In this document: positions 17,647 through 24,732 of the stretch, one piece after another | Layout of the letters: each line of letters starts with the position of its first letter | How positions within the stretch are numbered: the stretch's first letter is position 1 | NCBI GenBank assembly: GCA_017569305.1 | Contig: CP069418.1 | Location: forward strand, 682,001-746,000 | Length of the DNA: 64,000 nucleotides | Direction of reading: 5' to 3' | Source: Clostridiales bacterium FE2011 | GTDB lineage: Bacteria > Bacillota > Clostridia > Christensenellales > Aristaeellaceae | Position numbers and translations under genes: made by a program | The notes under the pieces: model-generated | The model's input: only the letters and a program-made list of their open reading frames with translations | Told to the model about the DNA's origin: nothing | Databases searched by the model: none

Positions 17647-18123
17647 TCACTTCTTTGCCACAACATACTTTTCCTGCCAGCGGACGCTGGCCATGTTAGG
17701 CGCGTCCTCCACACACTTCCTGGCCTGGTCAAAGCCGCGCCGGGTCATGTTTAATTCCCTGCGTATTTCCGTGTCCGGCGTCTCAAACATGTACTTCATC
17801 ATTACGAACGTTCGCAGGCTTCGGCTGGCGATACTGTTCAGAATCTTCTGGGCTTTCTGCAGCTGATCGGCGTATTCCCGGCACTTTGCCGCCTGCTTTT
17901 CTTCCAGCTCCGAAATAACCGCAAAGGCTTCTTCAAGACCTTTCGGCAGCCCTCCGCCGCACGGCATTCCCGTCAGGTGCGGCGTAATGTTTGTCAGGCG
18001 GTCATGCTGCCATTCGCGCTGCTGTTCCGTCATGCGGAGATCCTGCATGATGCACAGCACTTCCGCAAGCAGCGGAATGTCTTTGTTGTGAATGACCGTC
18101 GGCTGAAAACGTCCTTCCTGCAT
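17647..18123 (-). CDS. Phage late-gene regulator, DUF1492/ArpU-like
   Basis: The protein has 158 residues. It has a helical middle part (ELEEKQAAKCREYADQLQKA) and a C-terminal sigma-region-4-like helix-turn-helix: FVMMKYMFETPDTEIRRELNMTRRGFDQARK. This matches the DUF1492/ArpU/RinA type of small regulators found at the end of early operons in Gram-positive phages, where they switch on packaging and structural genes. In most such phages the terminase follows directly; here a defence cargo of about 7.4 kb lies between. Its target could be the late promoter at 10138-10166. Confidence 0.6.
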   Translation of the reverse strand: MQEGRFQPTVIHNKDIPLLAEVLCIMQDLRMTEQQREWQHDRLTNITPHLTGMPCGGGLPKGLEEAFAVISELEEKQAAKCREYADQLQKAQKILNSIASRSLRTFVMMKYMFETPDTEIRRELNMTRRGFDQARKCVEDAPNMASVRWQEKYVVAKK

Positions 18124-18158
18124 CGTCTGCTCCTAACCCGCGAACGTTCGCGCTTTTG

Positions 18159-19088
18159 TTATCCTTCCTGCACTTCAAACATCGGCGTGATCCCGGCCTT
18201 CCGGTTTTCCTCCCGCCTCTGCCGCCGTGCTTCTTTCCGGGCTTCGTCATTCTCCTCCGAGCTCCGCCCGAACCAGATATCGCCTGTTTCGACACGGTGC
18301 TCAACCTGGTATTCGTCTACCTGGTGCGGCTGCATCACATCGTTCTCTCGCCAATCGCCCAGGATGGACAGGGCATAGTCCACGGGTCTTTGCGCACCAT
18401 GCCCCGCCGCTGTTTCCAGCGCTTTATTGACCATGTCGCTGGAAAACTGCATCCGCCATCCGATAACAACCAACCGGTTGATTTCCACGGGATAAGGTGC
18501 TCTGCCGAACGCCCGCCGGAATCCGATTGTGATCGCCGTTGCCCGCTCCGCCCGGTTCGGGATTGGATCCTCTCCCCCTTCTTCGCGCGCGAGGATGTCG
18601 TCAACGTCATCATCATCGTCAACATACCTTTCGGTTTGCGTATATCCCCTATTTGGGTTTATATATATGCTCCCCATGCTGGCCGGTATGTTGCCCCCTG
18701 TGTTGCCGGGTATGTTGTACCCTCTGTTGCCCTGTATGTTGCCCCCTGTGTTGATCGTATTTTGCGTATAACCGTCCGGATAAAACAGCTTGATTTTGTA
18801 TGCCGGATTCTCCTTGTTCCTGCTGCCGGGCTTGAAATCAATCAGGCCGCGCTGTTTCAGCCCGTTTCTTGCCCGCACCATGGTGTCGATCCCCATGGGA
18901 TCGCATAACATGAGCACTCGGTTATTACTGATGCGGATAAAATCGTCAGTCCACACATTGCCTTCTGCTTCCTCGTTGAAAATCTCAATCAGGGCATACC
19001 AGAGCAGGCGTTCTGCGGACGTGAGCTTATGATCTGACGCATACCGAATAAACCGCCTGTGCTCACGCACATAGTTGAATATTGGCAT
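18159..19088 (-). CDS. Phage replication initiator / DnaD-like helicase loader
   Basis: The protein has 309 residues. The N-terminal winged helix (KLTSAERLLWYALIEIFNE, then VWTDDFIRISNNRVL) binds DNA. A Gly/Asn-rich hinge (about 112-150) contains an 8-residue repeat (NTGGNIQG/NRGYNIPG/NTGGNIPA). Residues about 185-260 (AFGRAPYPVEINRLVVIGW and the helical stretch after it) resemble the DnaD C-terminal domain that contacts the helicase. It ends in an Arg/Glu-rich tail. The hinge DNA is made of 24-bp direct repeats, which suggests that the phage origin is inside this gene. Confidence 0.7.
   Translation of the reverse strand: MPIFNYVREHRRFIRYASDHKLTSAERLLWYALIEIFNEEAEGNVWTDDFIRISNNRVLMLCDPMGIDTMVRARNGLKQRGLIDFKPGSRNKENPAYKIKLFYPDGYTQNTINTGGNIQGNRGYNIPGNTGGNIPASMGSIYINPNRGYTQTERYVDDDDDVDDILAREEGGEDPIPNRAERATAITIGFRRAFGRAPYPVEINRLVVIGWRMQFSSDMVNKALETAAGHGAQRPVDYALSILGDWRENDVMQPHQVDEYQVEHRVETGDIWFGRSSEENDEARKEARRQRREENRKAGITPMFEVQEG
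18686..18757. repeat. Three 24-bp direct repeats (candidate phage origin iterons)
   Basis: GTATGTTG begins copies at 18686, 18710 and 18734, giving an exact 24-bp period; each copy continues with a CCCTSTGTTG-type half. A TATATATA stretch (18661-18668) borders the array on its left. Iterons next to an AT-rich unwinding element inside the initiator gene are the lambda O/ori arrangement. The repeats also encode an 8-residue protein repeat, so coding could be their only purpose. Confidence 0.55.
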
Positions 19089-19122
19089 TGGCTGATTCCT
19101 CGTTTCTTAGTTTACCGGTCTG

Positions 19123-19272
19123 TTATGTGTGATCATTGCGATGTGCTTCGCTGTATTCTTTCAGATACGCGGCACTGATGGCATGTATAAGCACGGGTTT
19201 CTCATGGCGTTTCACCATCTCAACCCGTTCGTCATCCAGCGCTTTCAGGCGTTCTTCACTGTCCCTGGTCAT
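19123..19272 (-). CDS. Small phage protein (49 residues)
   Basis: An open frame from the ATG at 19272 to TAA at 19123, overlapping the end of the ORF6C-domain gene by 17 bases and preceded by GGTGAACG. The product is charged and helical, beginning MTRDSEERLKALDDE and ending in EYSEAHRNDHT. It fills the otherwise empty space before the replication gene and follows the tight packing of the early operon. The function is unknown. Confidence 0.5.
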   Translation of the reverse strand: MTRDSEERLKALDDERVEMVKRHEKPVLIHAISAAYLKEYSEAHRNDHT

Positions 19273-19774
19273 CGTTCACCGCCATCCTTTCCCGCGCATC
19301 CTTCACCACATCCCCGACAAGCAGCGCGTTGTTCCAGATTTCAATCTGCTGCATGGCCACCGTGTATTCATGCTTCGGCACATCCCGCAGGGAGGATATG
19401 CCATACCTGGCAAGCACCGCCCGGCGGATATGGTTACCCAGCTTCGTAACAGCTTTCTTATCCTCAATCTCGCGCTTTGAAAGCAGCTCCCGGCTTCTCT
19501 GCCGGATCGCATTATTCAGATAGCTCGCCTGTTTGCTGTCCACCTTCGTTTGCAGGCGGATCTGTCGTTCCAGCGCTTCGAGCCGGTCATTCTGCACACT
19601 CTGCGCGGAAGAAAGCTGTTCCAGGGCAGCGGTATTGTTTTCCAGGATCTTTGCCATGCTTTGCATGACCGGCTGAAGCAATTCCTTTATCACACCGCTT
19701 AACACTTCCGGCGTAACGAGGATTGCTCCGGATTCACGCGCAATGGAGAGTTCTTTCTGTTCCTGTGTCTTCAT
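19256..19774 (-). CDS. ORF6C-domain phage protein
   Basis: The protein has 172 residues. After a coiled coil (about 35-75) the C-terminal half has QASYLNNAIRQRSRELL, RRAVLARYGISSLRDVPK and YTVAMQQIEIWNN, the pattern of the ORF6C domain that is usually the C-terminal part of phage antirepressors. No N-terminal BRO or KilA-N domain is present, so this is an ORF6C-only form. It may act as an antirepressor or DNA-binding accessory in the early operon. Confidence 0.65.
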   Translation of the reverse strand: MKTQEQKELSIARESGAILVTPEVLSGVIKELLQPVMQSMAKILENNTAALEQLSSAQSVQNDRLEALERQIRLQTKVDSKQASYLNNAIRQRSRELLSKREIEDKKAVTKLGNHIRRAVLARYGISSLRDVPKHEYTVAMQQIEIWNNALLVGDVVKDARERMAVNDDQGQ

Positions 19775-19775
19775 G

Positions 19776-20696
19776 TCAGATCACCGTCCCTTCCGCGCCC
19801 GTCGTTTCCAAGGCTTTCCGGCTGTCCTTCGCCCACTTCTCCACGGTTTCCAGGAGAACGCTGTATTCGTCCTTGGTCTGACTGTCCATCGCAGCAAAAG
19901 TCACCCGCATTTGCGGCAGCCGTGCGCAGGTACCGATAAACTGTCTCACCGCTCCTGCAAACACTTCCGGCGTCAGCTGATCCGATGGCACACGCTCCGC
20001 GTCCCCCTTGGCAATCGCGCTCTTGGCATTCAGCAGTTCCGCCTGGGCACGGTTCAGATCTTCCTGCTGTTCCTCCAGGGCGGCTTTCTGATCCCGGATT
20101 TCCTGCTTCAGCTGGTTGTTCTCCCCGGCGATCCGGCGGGCTTCTTCCATGGCCGCGCTGCCGGTTGCCTTCAGGCGTTCAATCTCCGCCCGGGAGTTTT
20201 CAAGCTCCTGTGTCATCCCCTCCGGGATCTCCGGCGGTCTGTTCTCCGCGTCTGCCGCCCGTCTTTCCGCGGCCAGCCGGGCTTCATGTTCCTGGTTGAT
20301 CTGCGCCTGCATTTCCTCCCGTGCTTTCTTAACCGCCTGTTCTACTTCACGGGCGCTCATAGCTGATACATCATGGTCTTTCAGAAATTGCTCCTCGGCT
20401 TCTTCCGGCAGCGGCAGCAGCTTGAACGCCTTGCTCCGTCCGATGTCTTCCAGCTGCGGTTTCCCGCCGAAACGCTTATAGGCGGCCACCATGGCCTGGG
20501 CCGTCCGGACGCTGCAATCCGCGTTGTCCTTCAGCCACCTTTCCCATTCCCCGTGTTTCACAAGCTCTTTGGCCTCCGCAAACACGCGGGCCAGCTGCCA
20601 CATGTTCAGATCAATGCTCGTGCGCAGCGCACGGGCTTCCATGGCAAGGCTGTCGATTTTGCTGACTTCTTTTTTCGTGGTGTTGGCTAGTGTCAT
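19776..20696 (-). CDS. DUF3102-like coiled-coil phage protein
   Basis: The protein has 306 residues. Residues about 15-80 (LRTSIDLNMWQLARVFAEAKELV, then GEWERWLKDNADCSVRTAQ) match the DUF3102 domain, which looks like a helix-turn-helix and is found in phages and plasmids. Residues about 110-215 form a long Ala/Glu/Gln coiled coil. The C-terminal 70 residues are a separate small helical part. Possible roles are DNA binding with oligomerisation in replication or partition; this is not established. Confidence 0.65.
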   Translation of the reverse strand: MTLANTTKKEVSKIDSLAMEARALRTSIDLNMWQLARVFAEAKELVKHGEWERWLKDNADCSVRTAQAMVAAYKRFGGKPQLEDIGRSKAFKLLPLPEEAEEQFLKDHDVSAMSAREVEQAVKKAREEMQAQINQEHEARLAAERRAADAENRPPEIPEGMTQELENSRAEIERLKATGSAAMEEARRIAGENNQLKQEIRDQKAALEEQQEDLNRAQAELLNAKSAIAKGDAERVPSDQLTPEVFAGAVRQFIGTCARLPQMRVTFAAMDSQTKDEYSVLLETVEKWAKDSRKALETTGAEGTVI

Positions 20697-20719
20697 AATT
20701 CATTTTCCTTTCTCGCGTA

Positions 20720-21082
20720 TCAGGCTGTATTCGCCTGATCCCGCAGTTCCTTCTGGTCTGCCGGCGCGTCCGGCGTCGGCATCCAATGTGTGATACCTTC
20801 CCCACAGCTGACATGACGCCAGCTGCGAAGGCGCACGTCACCGTGCACGTCCTTTGCGATCACTACACCCAGGCTGTTCGCATCCCTGAAGGCCGGTCTT
20901 CGCTCCTGGATCGGGATCCAGTTCTCGGGGATCTCCATCCATCGCACAACAAACCGATTCTTCCGTGCCTTCCGGCAGTCGTATACCATGCATTTCTGAT
21001 ATACGTGCCATACCAGCACATACCGCGTTTTTCCATCCTCCGGCTCAGGACACGTCTGCATGTCCATCCATTTTCCGGTCAT
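20720..21082 (-). CDS. DUF551-like phage protein
   Basis: The protein has 120 residues. WIPIQERRP near the middle and GITHWMPTPDAPA near the end are the two conserved blocks of the DUF551 family, small phage proteins of unknown function. The first 60 residues are Trp/Arg/Lys-rich and may be a second related block. Its stop is 23 bases before the DUF3102 gene. Confidence 0.55.
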   Translation of the reverse strand: MTGKWMDMQTCPEPEDGKTRYVLVWHVYQKCMVYDCRKARKNRFVVRWMEIPENWIPIQERRPAFRDANSLGVVIAKDVHGDVRLRSWRHVSCGEGITHWMPTPDAPADQKELRDQANTA

Positions 21083-21333
21083 GTTTCGTCAGGAAAAACG
21101 ACCTCAATTCCTGCCCGCTTCAGTTTTTCACACCACATGGTTTTCATCGCGGAATCGCAATGGCACAATGCGTCTGCCCAGGTGGGAAACCTCCTGTGCG
21201 TTTTAAAAAACTGATTCTGGTAATACAGGCTGTTCAGGTCGTGCGGTTCAGCTTTATCGTGTACCGTTGCGCATACCGGACATGTCCCCGGCACGGGCGC
21301 ACTGATCCTGATAACCTCCATGCTTTTGGGCAT
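21079..21333 (-). CDS. Small cysteine-containing phage protein
   Basis: The protein has 84 residues, with GTCPVCATVHD and CHCDSAMKTMWCEKL supplying five cysteines and several histidines that could bind zinc. Its stop overlaps the start of the next gene (ATGA) and AAAGGAGG precedes the start. I do not recognise the family. Confidence 0.55.
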   Translation of the reverse strand: MPKSMEVIRISAPVPGTCPVCATVHDKAEPHDLNSLYYQNQFFKTHRRFPTWADALCHCDSAMKTMWCEKLKRAGIEVVFPDET

Positions 21334-21463
21334 GGCTCCTCCTTTCCCGTGGTGTTGGCAAGCCGGTCTATCCCGGCTGTCGCAGGTCTTTCCCTGTCGC
21401 CATATGCTGTCTGATTCATTCCGGGATTGTCAGCTCCCGGCAGCTGATATGGGGCTTGCGCCC

Positions 21464-21539
21464 TGGTGTGCGTGGCCGGAGTTGAACCGGCCCGCAGCGA
21501 GTAGCACTAATCCTCCGTCCGAAGTCAGGAGCGCACACC
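21464..21539 (-). other. tRNA-like element (possible degenerate phage tRNA)
   Basis: On the minus strand the 75-base element has a tRNA-like T-arm (GCCGG-TTCAACT-CCGGC), complementary ends (GGTGTGC with GCACACC, or shifted by one so that an A-CCA end is encoded at 21464-21467) and a possible D-stem (CTCC/GGAG). A proper anticodon stem cannot be formed without mismatches, so the anticodon is unclear. It lies in a 212-base gap between early genes. It is either a decayed tRNA or a structured RNA; I would not call it a working tRNA. Confidence 0.3.
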
Positions 21540-21545
21540 TTCCTT

Positions 21546-21827
21546 TCATTCCCTTCGAACGGCCCGCTGCGAATCGCATCCGCACATGTTGCCGGTCATC
21601 CCGTGTCCGGCAGTATTCCTGTATTCTGATATGCTCAGGATCCTTCCCCTGTCACATGATCCCATGGCGATTGCTTTCTCCTGCCCGCGCAGTATCCTCA
21701 CGATCTCCCGCAGTTTATCCCGCAGTCGTTTCCTGGGCTCGTGATACTGATACCCGCACACAATGGATCCGTGCGTCAGGTCTTTTTTCTTTTCAGCGCA
21801 GCTATCACGCTTTTGCACATCATCCAT
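21546..21827 (-). CDS. Uncertain small phage reading frame (93 residues)
   Basis: The frame starts within the 3' end of the HAD-like gene, overlapping it by 52 bases, with AAAAGGGG directly before the ATG. The product is basic and cysteine-containing (HEPRKRLRDKLREIVRILRG in the middle). It fills an otherwise empty 230 bases, but its codon use is unlike its neighbours and the ribosome site is too close to the start. It may be spurious. Confidence 0.3.
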   Translation of the reverse strand: MDDVQKRDSCAEKKKDLTHGSIVCGYQYHEPRKRLRDKLREIVRILRGQEKAIAMGSCDRGRILSISEYRNTAGHGMTGNMCGCDSQRAVRRE

Positions 21828-22279
21828 CCCCTTTTCAGCCCGCGCGGTATTCCCAGATCTGTCTCCCGGCAGCGAAGAGAGATTCCCTCGTCAAGCCAGG
21901 TGGTCTCCACCCCTGGATAAGCCCTTGAGCCTTTGATAACCGCCGTAAGATTTGAGATCCTGTCTTTGCCAACAATGACCGACCGGTCATCCCAATATTC
22001 CGATGCGTGTACCTTCCGGGAATCACCGCCGAACAGTTCTGTATGCTCTGGCAGGTTCGCGTTCACGGCATCAAACACAATGCCTTCCCTGGTACACCAT
22101 TTCACCGCCTCTGCCAGCTGCTCCCCGGCTCTGCAGGTCCAGAGAATGATCTTTGCCCCGTTCGCCTGCTCTCGTAAAAGCGCATCAATCACGCCCCTGT
22201 TCGCCTTTCCGATTTCCGGCCAGCGGTCATCCTCACACAGCGTCCCGTCAAAATCGACGGCAATTACCTTCTGCAGCAT
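21776..22279 (-). CDS. HAD-superfamily hydrolase-like phage protein
   Basis: The protein has 167 residues from the ATG at 22279, chosen because GGAGGATTG precedes it; a longer frame runs into the previous gene. VIAVDFDGTLCEDD near the start is HAD motif I with both catalytic aspartates, and IILWTCRAGEQL is like motif II. The C-terminal 60 residues (RGLKRGWMMCKSVIAALK) are a basic helical extension. Many phages carry such HAD phosphatases, possibly acting on nucleotides or repairing 5' ends. The substrate cannot be told. Confidence 0.7.
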   Translation of the reverse strand: MLQKVIAVDFDGTLCEDDRWPEIGKANRGVIDALLREQANGAKIILWTCRAGEQLAEAVKWCTREGIVFDAVNANLPEHTELFGGDSRKVHASEYWDDRSVIVGKDRISNLTAVIKGSRAYPGVETTWLDEGISLRCRETDLGIPRGLKRGWMMCKSVIAALKRKKT

Positions 22280-22283
22280 GCTT

Positions 22284-22568
22284 TCAATCCTCCAGCGGGC
22301 CAATGATGCGGAATGTATGCGATTCATAATCCGCATTGGCCGTGTATATGGCATCATCCACGGGATTCATGCTTTTTCTCATAGCCTCCCTGGCTTTTTC
22401 TGCGTGAGTTCGCGTACCTAAAAAGAGCAGCGTTTCACCGCTGCCTGTTGTGCCGTGGTCGATATACCCCGGCGTGGCAGCCAGCACTCTTTCACAGAGC
22501 CGCCGCCTGAATGGATGCCGCTTTGGATCCGGTAAACTTCCTAGTCGTAAAACAAATACCTGTTGCAT
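22284..22568 (-). CDS. Small phage protein of unknown function
   Basis: The protein has 94 residues with AGGAGG before the start and ends 4 bases before the HAD-like gene, so it belongs to the early operon. It starts MQQVFVLRLGSLPDPKRHPF and has a repeated beta-like character with no catalytic motif. I do not recognise it. Confidence 0.5.
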   Translation of the reverse strand: MQQVFVLRLGSLPDPKRHPFRRRLCERVLAATPGYIDHGTTGSGETLLFLGTRTHAEKAREAMRKSMNPVDDAIYTANADYESHTFRIIGPLED

Positions 22569-22588
22569 GGTGTTGGCCTCCTGATGTG

Positions 22589-22798
22589 TTATATGGTGAC
22601 GCCTGCCTCACGGCAGCCGTCTTTGTAGGCTTTCATTCGCTGCGCCAGCAGATTTCCGATATCCTCCATCACCTGCTTGACGGCTTCCTTCGCGCTGTCA
22701 TCCTCTTCGATATAAAGCGGCACAGCCGGAAGAAACTCTCCTGTGCCTGGCGCACGGAGCGCGGTAAATCCTATCTGGATAAATGTCTTCTTTGCCAT
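22589..22798 (-). CDS. Small phage protein of unknown function
   Basis: The protein has 69 residues, preceded by GAGGTAAACAGCG. It has a beta-like first half and an amphipathic helix (AKEAVKQVMEDIGNLLAQRM) in the second. It follows the Cro-like gene at 22810 by 11 bases. No family recognised. Confidence 0.5.
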   Translation of the reverse strand: MAKKTFIQIGFTALRAPGTGEFLPAVPLYIEEDDSAKEAVKQVMEDIGNLLAQRMKAYKDGCREAGVTI

Positions 22799-22809
22799 CG
22801 CTGTTTACC

Positions 22810-23052
22810 TCACTCGCTGTACTGCTTGTCCTGTATGACAAGCGCATCAATGGCGTCAATCTCTTCCATCGTAGCGAACAGATAGTCAAAGGATTTTTTG
22901 AAGTGTCTGCAAAGGATCTTGCACTCGCAGGGGGTGAAACTTCCGTTCTGCATCTTGTAAAGAAACGCCTGGCGGCTTTTGCCGATGATATCTGCCATAT
23001 CATCAAAAGACAGGCCGTGCGCGTCTTTCATCGCGTAAAGGTGTGGAAACAA
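22810..23052 (-). CDS. Cro-like XRE-type regulator, copy 1
   Basis: The protein has 80 residues with a TTG start at 23052 and AGAGG 10 bases upstream. The helix-turn-helix is LSFDDMADIIGKSRQAFLYKM, followed by NGSFTPCECKILCRHFKKSF, a Cro/CI-like ending. It is about 60% identical to the protein at 23215-23460, with the same TTG start context, so the two are tandem duplicates. It is the first gene of the early operon and has its own sigma-A-type promoter with operators, so it probably acts as Cro to commit to lytic growth. Confidence 0.75.
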   Translation of the reverse strand: MFPHLYAMKDAHGLSFDDMADIIGKSRQAFLYKMQNGSFTPCECKILCRHFKKSFDYLFATMEEIDAIDALVIQDKQYSE

Positions 23053-23071
23053 CTGAACATCACCTCTTTAG

Positions 23072-23086
23072 TTGGCGTTCCGCCAA
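23072..23086. promoter_or_regulatory. Operator palindrome TTGGCGTTCCGCCAA
   Basis: A perfect 6-bp inverted repeat with a 3-base centre, placed between the promoter at 23097-23125 and the TTG start of the Cro-like gene. Its half-site TTGGCG(AA) recurs at 23111-23118, 23151-23158 and 23573-23580, which marks it as the binding site of the lysogeny regulators. Confidence 0.6.
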
Positions 23087-23096
23087 GGTACTGTGT

Positions 23097-23125
23097 ACTA
23101 TACTGGCTTTTCGCCAACTTGTCAA
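23097..23125 (-). promoter_or_regulatory. Early (Cro-side) promoter of the phage switch
   Basis: On the minus strand TTGACA (23120-23125), 17 bases, then TATAGT (23097-23102): a near-consensus promoter. An operator half-site (TTGGCGAA, 23111-23118) lies inside the spacer, so binding there would block RNA polymerase. It drives the Cro-like gene and probably the rest of the minus-strand early operon. Confidence 0.75.
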
Positions 23126-23176
23126 CCCTTTTGACAAAATTCTTGTCGTTTCGCCAAGTTTTCAGACATAAAAGAA

Positions 23177-23203
23177 ACCGCCCGGATCCTTTGTCCGAGC
23201 GGT
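23177..23203 (-). terminator. Terminator between the two Cro-like genes
   Basis: ACCGCTCGGA and TCCGGGCGGT (minus strand) form a 10-base stem with one mismatch and a 7-base loop, followed by TTCTTTT. It ends the transcript of copy 2 before the promoter of copy 1, so the two tandem genes are separately expressed. Confidence 0.65.
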
Positions 23204-23214
23204 GTTCACGGCAT

Positions 23215-23460
23215 TTACAAATTTTCTGTTTTTTGATCGTTTTTCCCAGGTGAATCAGCCTCGTCGATCTCTTCCTGTGTAGCAAACAAGTAGTCAAATG
23301 ATTTTCCGAAATACTGACACAGCACTTTGCATTCACACGGAGTGAAGCTGCCGTTTTGCATCTTCTGGATAAACGCTGATTGACTCTTACCGATGATACC
23401 ACCCATGTCATCCATGGAAAGCTGATGGATTCCCTGCATAGCATAAAGATGCGGAAACAA
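23215..23460 (-). CDS. Cro-like XRE-type regulator, copy 2
   Basis: The protein has 81 residues if it begins at the TTG at 23460, the same context as copy 1 (AGGAG, 10 bases, TTG TTT CC); a GTG 21 bases upstream is possible. Helix-turn-helix LSMDDMGGIIGKSQSAFIQKM and the block NGSFTPCECKVLCQYFGKSF are shared with copy 1; the C-terminal 15 residues differ. It faces the CI-like gene at 23621 and would compete for the operator at 23573-23580. Confidence 0.75.
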   Translation of the reverse strand: MFPHLYAMQGIHQLSMDDMGGIIGKSQSAFIQKMQNGSFTPCECKVLCQYFGKSFDYLFATQEEIDEADSPGKNDQKTENL

Positions 23461-23565
23461 GAAAACGTCACTCCTTTTCACTGAGGGTTCCGTGGTGTTA
23501 CGCCCACATATTGTATGTGTATATGGCGCATTGCCACTTTATAATGATTTTTCCCGCAAAATTTC

Positions 23566-23594
23566 TTGACATTTCGCCAAGTATTGTGTAAACT
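23566..23594 (+). promoter_or_regulatory. Repressor (CI-side) promoter with operator
   Basis: TTGACA (23566-23571), 17 bases, TAAACT (23589-23594), upstream of the repressor gene. The operator half-site TTCGCCAA (23573-23580) is inside the spacer, so the regulators can control this promoter, as in an autoregulated CI. Confidence 0.65.
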
Positions 23595-23620
23595 AAACAA
23601 GAAGGGGGGTCAACTTCATA

Positions 23621-23998
23621 ATGTTGAAAGAGCAACTTCGCAAAGCCAGAAAAGCCGCTGGCAAAACGCAGAAGGAAGTCGCCGCATTTTTGGGCGTTAC
23701 TGAATCCACCTACTGCGGATACGAAACCGGCAAGAGACATCCGGATGCAATCAAACTCAATAAGATTTCCAAATTCTTGGCTGTATCCGGTGACGTTCTG
23801 CTTGAAACCGGGATCGATCAGGAAGCAAGCTCCGCTGATCATCGCAGCGACGTTGAATCTGTTTGCCTTACGCCTGAAGAGTTACACATCCTTCAGTGCT
23901 TCCGTTCGCTTAATGCATCCGGCAGATCCCTCGCTGTTTCCACAATGACCAACATGTCCTCAAACCCGAGCCTGCGGGAAGAATCATCAAACATATAA
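23621..23998 (+). CDS. CI-like XRE-family repressor
   Basis: The protein has 125 residues. Residues about 4-60 are a canonical HTH_3: LRKARKAAGKTQKEVAAFLG, then STYCGYETGKRHPD and LNKISKFLAVSGDVLLE. No peptidase S24 domain follows, so it is a short repressor that cannot self-cleave; induction must use another route. It is divergent from the Cro-like genes and co-directional with the secreted protein and the recombinase, the usual lysogeny side. Confidence 0.8.
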   Translation: MLKEQLRKARKAAGKTQKEVAAFLGVTESTYCGYETGKRHPDAIKLNKISKFLAVSGDVLLETGIDQEASSADHRSDVESVCLTPEELHILQCFRSLNASGRSLAVSTMTNMSSNPSLREESSNI

Positions 23999-24037
23999 CG
24001 CATCAACCCATATCACATTTCATGGGGGATAGTTAAA

Positions 24038-24622
24038 ATGCACAAAAAGTACATACTTATCCTGTTTGTTGCAGTCATATTGTTGCCATGTGTTGCCTTC
24101 GCTAATGTAACTGATAAGCGCGGCTTAGTTGAGTTTGTTGAATTATACACGCAAAGAATGGATGAATATCAGCAGGTCAACGGAACCACTTTTGATCTGA
24201 TGCCTGGCACATCCACACCCTCTTTCTGGACCGGCGAACTTCAGATCGTTGAATCCCTGGCCGGAAGCATCGGCGTTTACCCGGGAGATTTTACGGTTCA
24301 CGATGTCCTGATGACCCTCTCTGTCTCTTCAGACGAAGAGTCTGCAAATCAGCAGTCCTATATCAGCTGTGCAGCTGCCATGTCCGCGCTGGAATTTGAC
24401 GCCTCACAGGACAAAGGTTTCCGTGTGATCGACAGCAGCGCAATGAAAGAAGCTATACTGAACATCGGCAATATTTATATTGACCTGGGCGATATCCTCG
24501 ATAAAGTGAAAGCAACCGGATCCCGCGCCCTGGTATATTCCGGAAACTATGATTATTATGTGGACACGCTGAAAAAAGGATCAGCTGATATCGTCTACCT
24601 GATTGCCGAAGAACGCAAATAA
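24038..24622 (+). CDS. Secreted protein in the lysogeny region (possible conversion gene)
   Basis: The protein has 194 residues. KKYILILFVAVILLPCVAFA is a clear signal peptide with cleavage after AFA. The mature part has no motif I recognise; it contains alternating polar segments such as TGELQIVESLAGSIG and is helical toward the end. It lies between the CI-like repressor and the recombinase, on the same strand and 39 bases from the repressor, so it is likely expressed in the lysogen. Such placement is typical of genes that alter the host (superinfection exclusion or surface change), which is an inference. Confidence 0.65.
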   Translation: MHKKYILILFVAVILLPCVAFANVTDKRGLVEFVELYTQRMDEYQQVNGTTFDLMPGTSTPSFWTGELQIVESLAGSIGVYPGDFTVHDVLMTLSVSSDEESANQQSYISCAAAMSALEFDASQDKGFRVIDSSAMKEAILNIGNIYIDLGDILDKVKATGSRALVYSGNYDYYVDTLKKGSADIVYLIAEERK

Positions 24623-24626
24623 AAAA

Positions 24627-24652
24627 TCCGCTCCGAAAACCGAAGCGGAACA
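24627..24652 (-). terminator. Minus-strand terminator upstream of the recombinase
   Basis: TCCGCT/AGCGGA and inner CG pairs (24627-24635 with 24641-24649, one mismatch) are followed on the minus strand by ATTTTTTATTTG. It would stop transcription coming from the recombinase or tRNA side before it opposes the repressor operon. Confidence 0.5.
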
Positions 24653-24732
24653 TGCAAAACCAGCCAACACCACTTGTCCGATTTGCATATATATTATACC
24701 GCGGACGTAGTGTGTAGTCAAGGAGAGCAAAC

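Noticed and set aside
21464..21539. A functional phage tRNA.
   Set aside because: D- and anticodon stems cannot both be formed and the anticodon is not definable; it is kept only as a tRNA-like element.
23498..23842. A minus-strand frame opposite the CI-like repressor.
   Set aside because: It is antisense to a clear helix-turn-helix gene and covers the operator and promoter region.
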